Shown: positions 62,225 through 64,000 of the stretch, one piece after another | Layout of the letters: each line of letters opens with the position of its first letter | How positions within the stretch are numbered: the stretch's first letter is position 1 | Source: Beroe forskalii | Lineage: Eukaryota; Ctenophora; Nuda; Beroida; Beroidae | DNA length: 64,000 nucleotides | Assembly: GCA_011033025.1 (NCBI GenBank) | Contig: WFMF01000335.1 | Coordinates: 124,001 to 188,000, forward strand | Reading direction: 5' to 3' | The notes under the pieces: model-generated | Told to the model about the DNA's origin: nothing | Seen by the model: only the letters and a program-made list of their open reading frames with translations | Database searches by the model: none | Position numbers and translations under genes: made by a program

Positions 62225-63825
62225 GTGTAGGTTCAAATTGAGTGTCCGCCAAAGGGTCAAAATCAAGTTCAATTTGGCCTGATGATAATGTTTCTATCAT
62301 TTTCTGTATTGTCTCAGGATTCCAGAATGGTATCATTATATACAAATTTTTTCATTGAAAATCATTTTTTTCAAGATTTTCTGTTTATTTTCATGACATT
62401 GAAAATCCATCATTTCAGTCGAAACATGCTAAATTTCTGCTGCTTTGGAGCAACAATGCAGCAAAATATGGCTCAATATGGAACAGTGTGGTGGATAAAT
62501 CACTTTTGAATGATTTTGGGACCTCTTGTATGACAAAAATCCACAATATGACCATTTTCTGACCTCATGGTCCAAAAATTGACATATTCTCATTTTTTGA
62601 TGAATATTCTGCATTGTAGGCATATTCAAGGTATCTAACCTTGCTGGTGGTATTGATTTAAGTATAAGGAAGTTTTTGAAAACAATAAATTGCTCTGGAA
62701 GTGGTCACATGTCAAGAAATTTGCTTGCGGGACATAATTTTGTCTCGCGTAATGATAAAATTTTGAACTCTAAAACCAAAATTCTTCATAGGGATGATTA
62801 TTGACTTCAAATGATGTGTAAGCTATTGTTAGATGTCCTTCATAACAAAACAAGTCCTCTGGGTGAATAAGTTTATGAAAAATTCTAATATTTTGCCTTT
62901 TTGATCATTTTGAAAATTTTTTGAAGAAGGTGAAAAAAGCCCACTAGAAGGCAAAACTTGGATGAAATCCATCTCTTATCAACCAATTTGCATGGTCACA
63001 TCGAAAAAAGGGTTGGTGTCCATAAAATATCCTCTGGTTATCATTTTTCCAAAGATACGGTAGGGCGCGGGACATATTTATGTCTCGCGTAACCTATTTT
63101 GGAAAGGACCTTTTCTGGACTTCTCCAAGTATGCCCAAATGTCTCCATACCACGTTTCTAACATATCCATAGCACCCAATAGCCAATGAAAAGTGATTTT
63201 AAGTTGATCTTGAGGACATTTCCTCTCATTGCGGGACATAATTATGTCTCGCGCACTCAATACGCATCACATTTTTGACCATAACTTGGCCATCGTTGAA
63301 GCTAGAACAAAAATTTTGGGTCCATCTGAAAGCTGAATCTTGGCAGAATGCAGTGCACACAAGCAATCATTGAAAAGAGCAGAACAAGACCTCCATAACC
63401 AATCCTTGTGTTGATGATAGAGTTTTCTTACTTTTTGTAACCTTAATGTTTTTAGATAAAGTTGAATATCTGCTGAACCATGAGTCCAATTGACTCAATT
63501 TTTGGTTTGTCTTGGAGCTTAGGCTTCCTGCTAATACCACAAGCTAAAAATTCCTATACAACTTACTTTCTGGCCTGGTGATAGCCAATTCAATAAGGTA
63601 ACAAATTCATGTAACCTTATTTATAGGCAAATTTTAAGCGATATGGAAATTATTCTCAAAATTGACCAAAAATAGGATTTACTTCTGGTTTTTGCATTCT
63701 ATATCATTAACATGGTCTTTGGTGAGGTATTTGGGCCAAAAATTATTCGAAATTGATTCTATCTTCATGTCAAACTTTTGTATGGAAGTTGGCGGACAAA
63801 ATTTTAGCATCTTTTGAACCTACAC
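62225..63825 (+). mobile_element. 1.6-kb TIR transposon, copy 3
   Basis: 1601-bp copy of the element at 17728, same orientation, ends GTGTAGGTTC / GAACCTACAC, flanked by the 4-bp duplication TCAG (62221-62224, 63826-63829). Inserted into a satellite. Differs from copies 1 and 2 by scattered single-base indels, many in homopolymers. Confidence 0.93.
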
Positions 63826-64000
63826 TCAGGAAGAGAGATGTGGGCGAAAAACTGATTTTTGGGCGCCCATTGGACATAGCGGAGGCAATTTTTGTATCTT
63901 GGCCCAGAAACGTCAAAGAGAATTCGTCGTGAGTACAAACGAATAGCAATATTGACCATAAGAAACTTACCGATAAACATATTCCCTTTGGACGAAAACT
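63826..64000 (+). repeat. Diverged satellite after transposon copy 3
   Basis: Begins with the TCAG duplication. The order of phrases (TTGGCCCAGAAACGTC, AAAGAGAATTCGTC, ATATTGACCATAAGAAAC, AAACATATTCCCTTTGGA) parallels the 61484-62220 unit at low identity. The window ends inside it. Confidence 0.65.

Overview
This is eukaryotic, animal-type DNA: AT-rich, with small coding exons bounded by GT..AG splice sites, large introns, and a very high load of transposons, foldback elements and satellites. Nothing bacterial is present. The two recognisable housekeeping genes, AP-2 alpha adaptin and katanin p80, together with CR1-like, Penelope-like, Ty3/gypsy-like, hAT-like and Mutator-like remnants, fit an invertebrate metazoan. 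I cannot name the species.

Layout. 1-4.7 kb: a weak possible exon (minus), a degraded Penelope-like element (plus) and a GTCCCA minisatellite. 4.7-16.8 kb: twelve exons of an AP-2 alpha-adaptin gene on the minus strand, from the middle of the trunk through hinge and appendage. Two exons of a C2HC-finger/UBA-like protein lie antisense inside one of its introns, and two opposed arrays of a 174-bp satellite fill another. 17-25 kb: a 1.6-kb terminal-inverted-repeat (TIR) transposon, a 0.9-kb foldback element, and a non-LTR ORF1 gene split by a second copy of the same transposon. 25-30 kb: a hAT-like element, a duplicated coding-like tail and small unassigned ORFs. 30.8-36.7 kb: a CR1-like retrotransposon ORF2 split by a 3.3-kb Mutator-like element. 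38.4-42.5 kb: a second hAT-like element inserted in another retroelement-like ORF and itself carrying insertions. 42.5-58.2 kb: a truncated plus-strand copy of katanin p80, a gypsy remnant, and a five-exon katanin p80 gene on the minus strand; the two form an inverted duplication. Intron 1 of the five-exon copy is almost entirely one 7.5-kb repeat-rich element. 58-64 kb: minisatellites, small TIR elements, a 330-bp satellite and the third copy of the 1.6-kb transposon.

Much of the window can be read as nested insertion history. For three insertions, removing the element plus one copy of its target duplication rejoins the interrupted reading frame at the junction: GGTA in the non-LTR ORF1, AGCATGGAT in the CR1-like ORF2, CTTCAAGT in the 38-kb ORF. 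I found no new enzymatic or defence system. The most interesting signals are structural: a stem-loop motif with paired base changes shared by two unrelated element families, the opposed satellite arrays inside a gene, the exon-start duplication in AP-2 alpha, and a palindrome recurring about every 340 bp in katanin intron 1. All exon calls were made by eye from splice signals and protein similarity remembered from the families.
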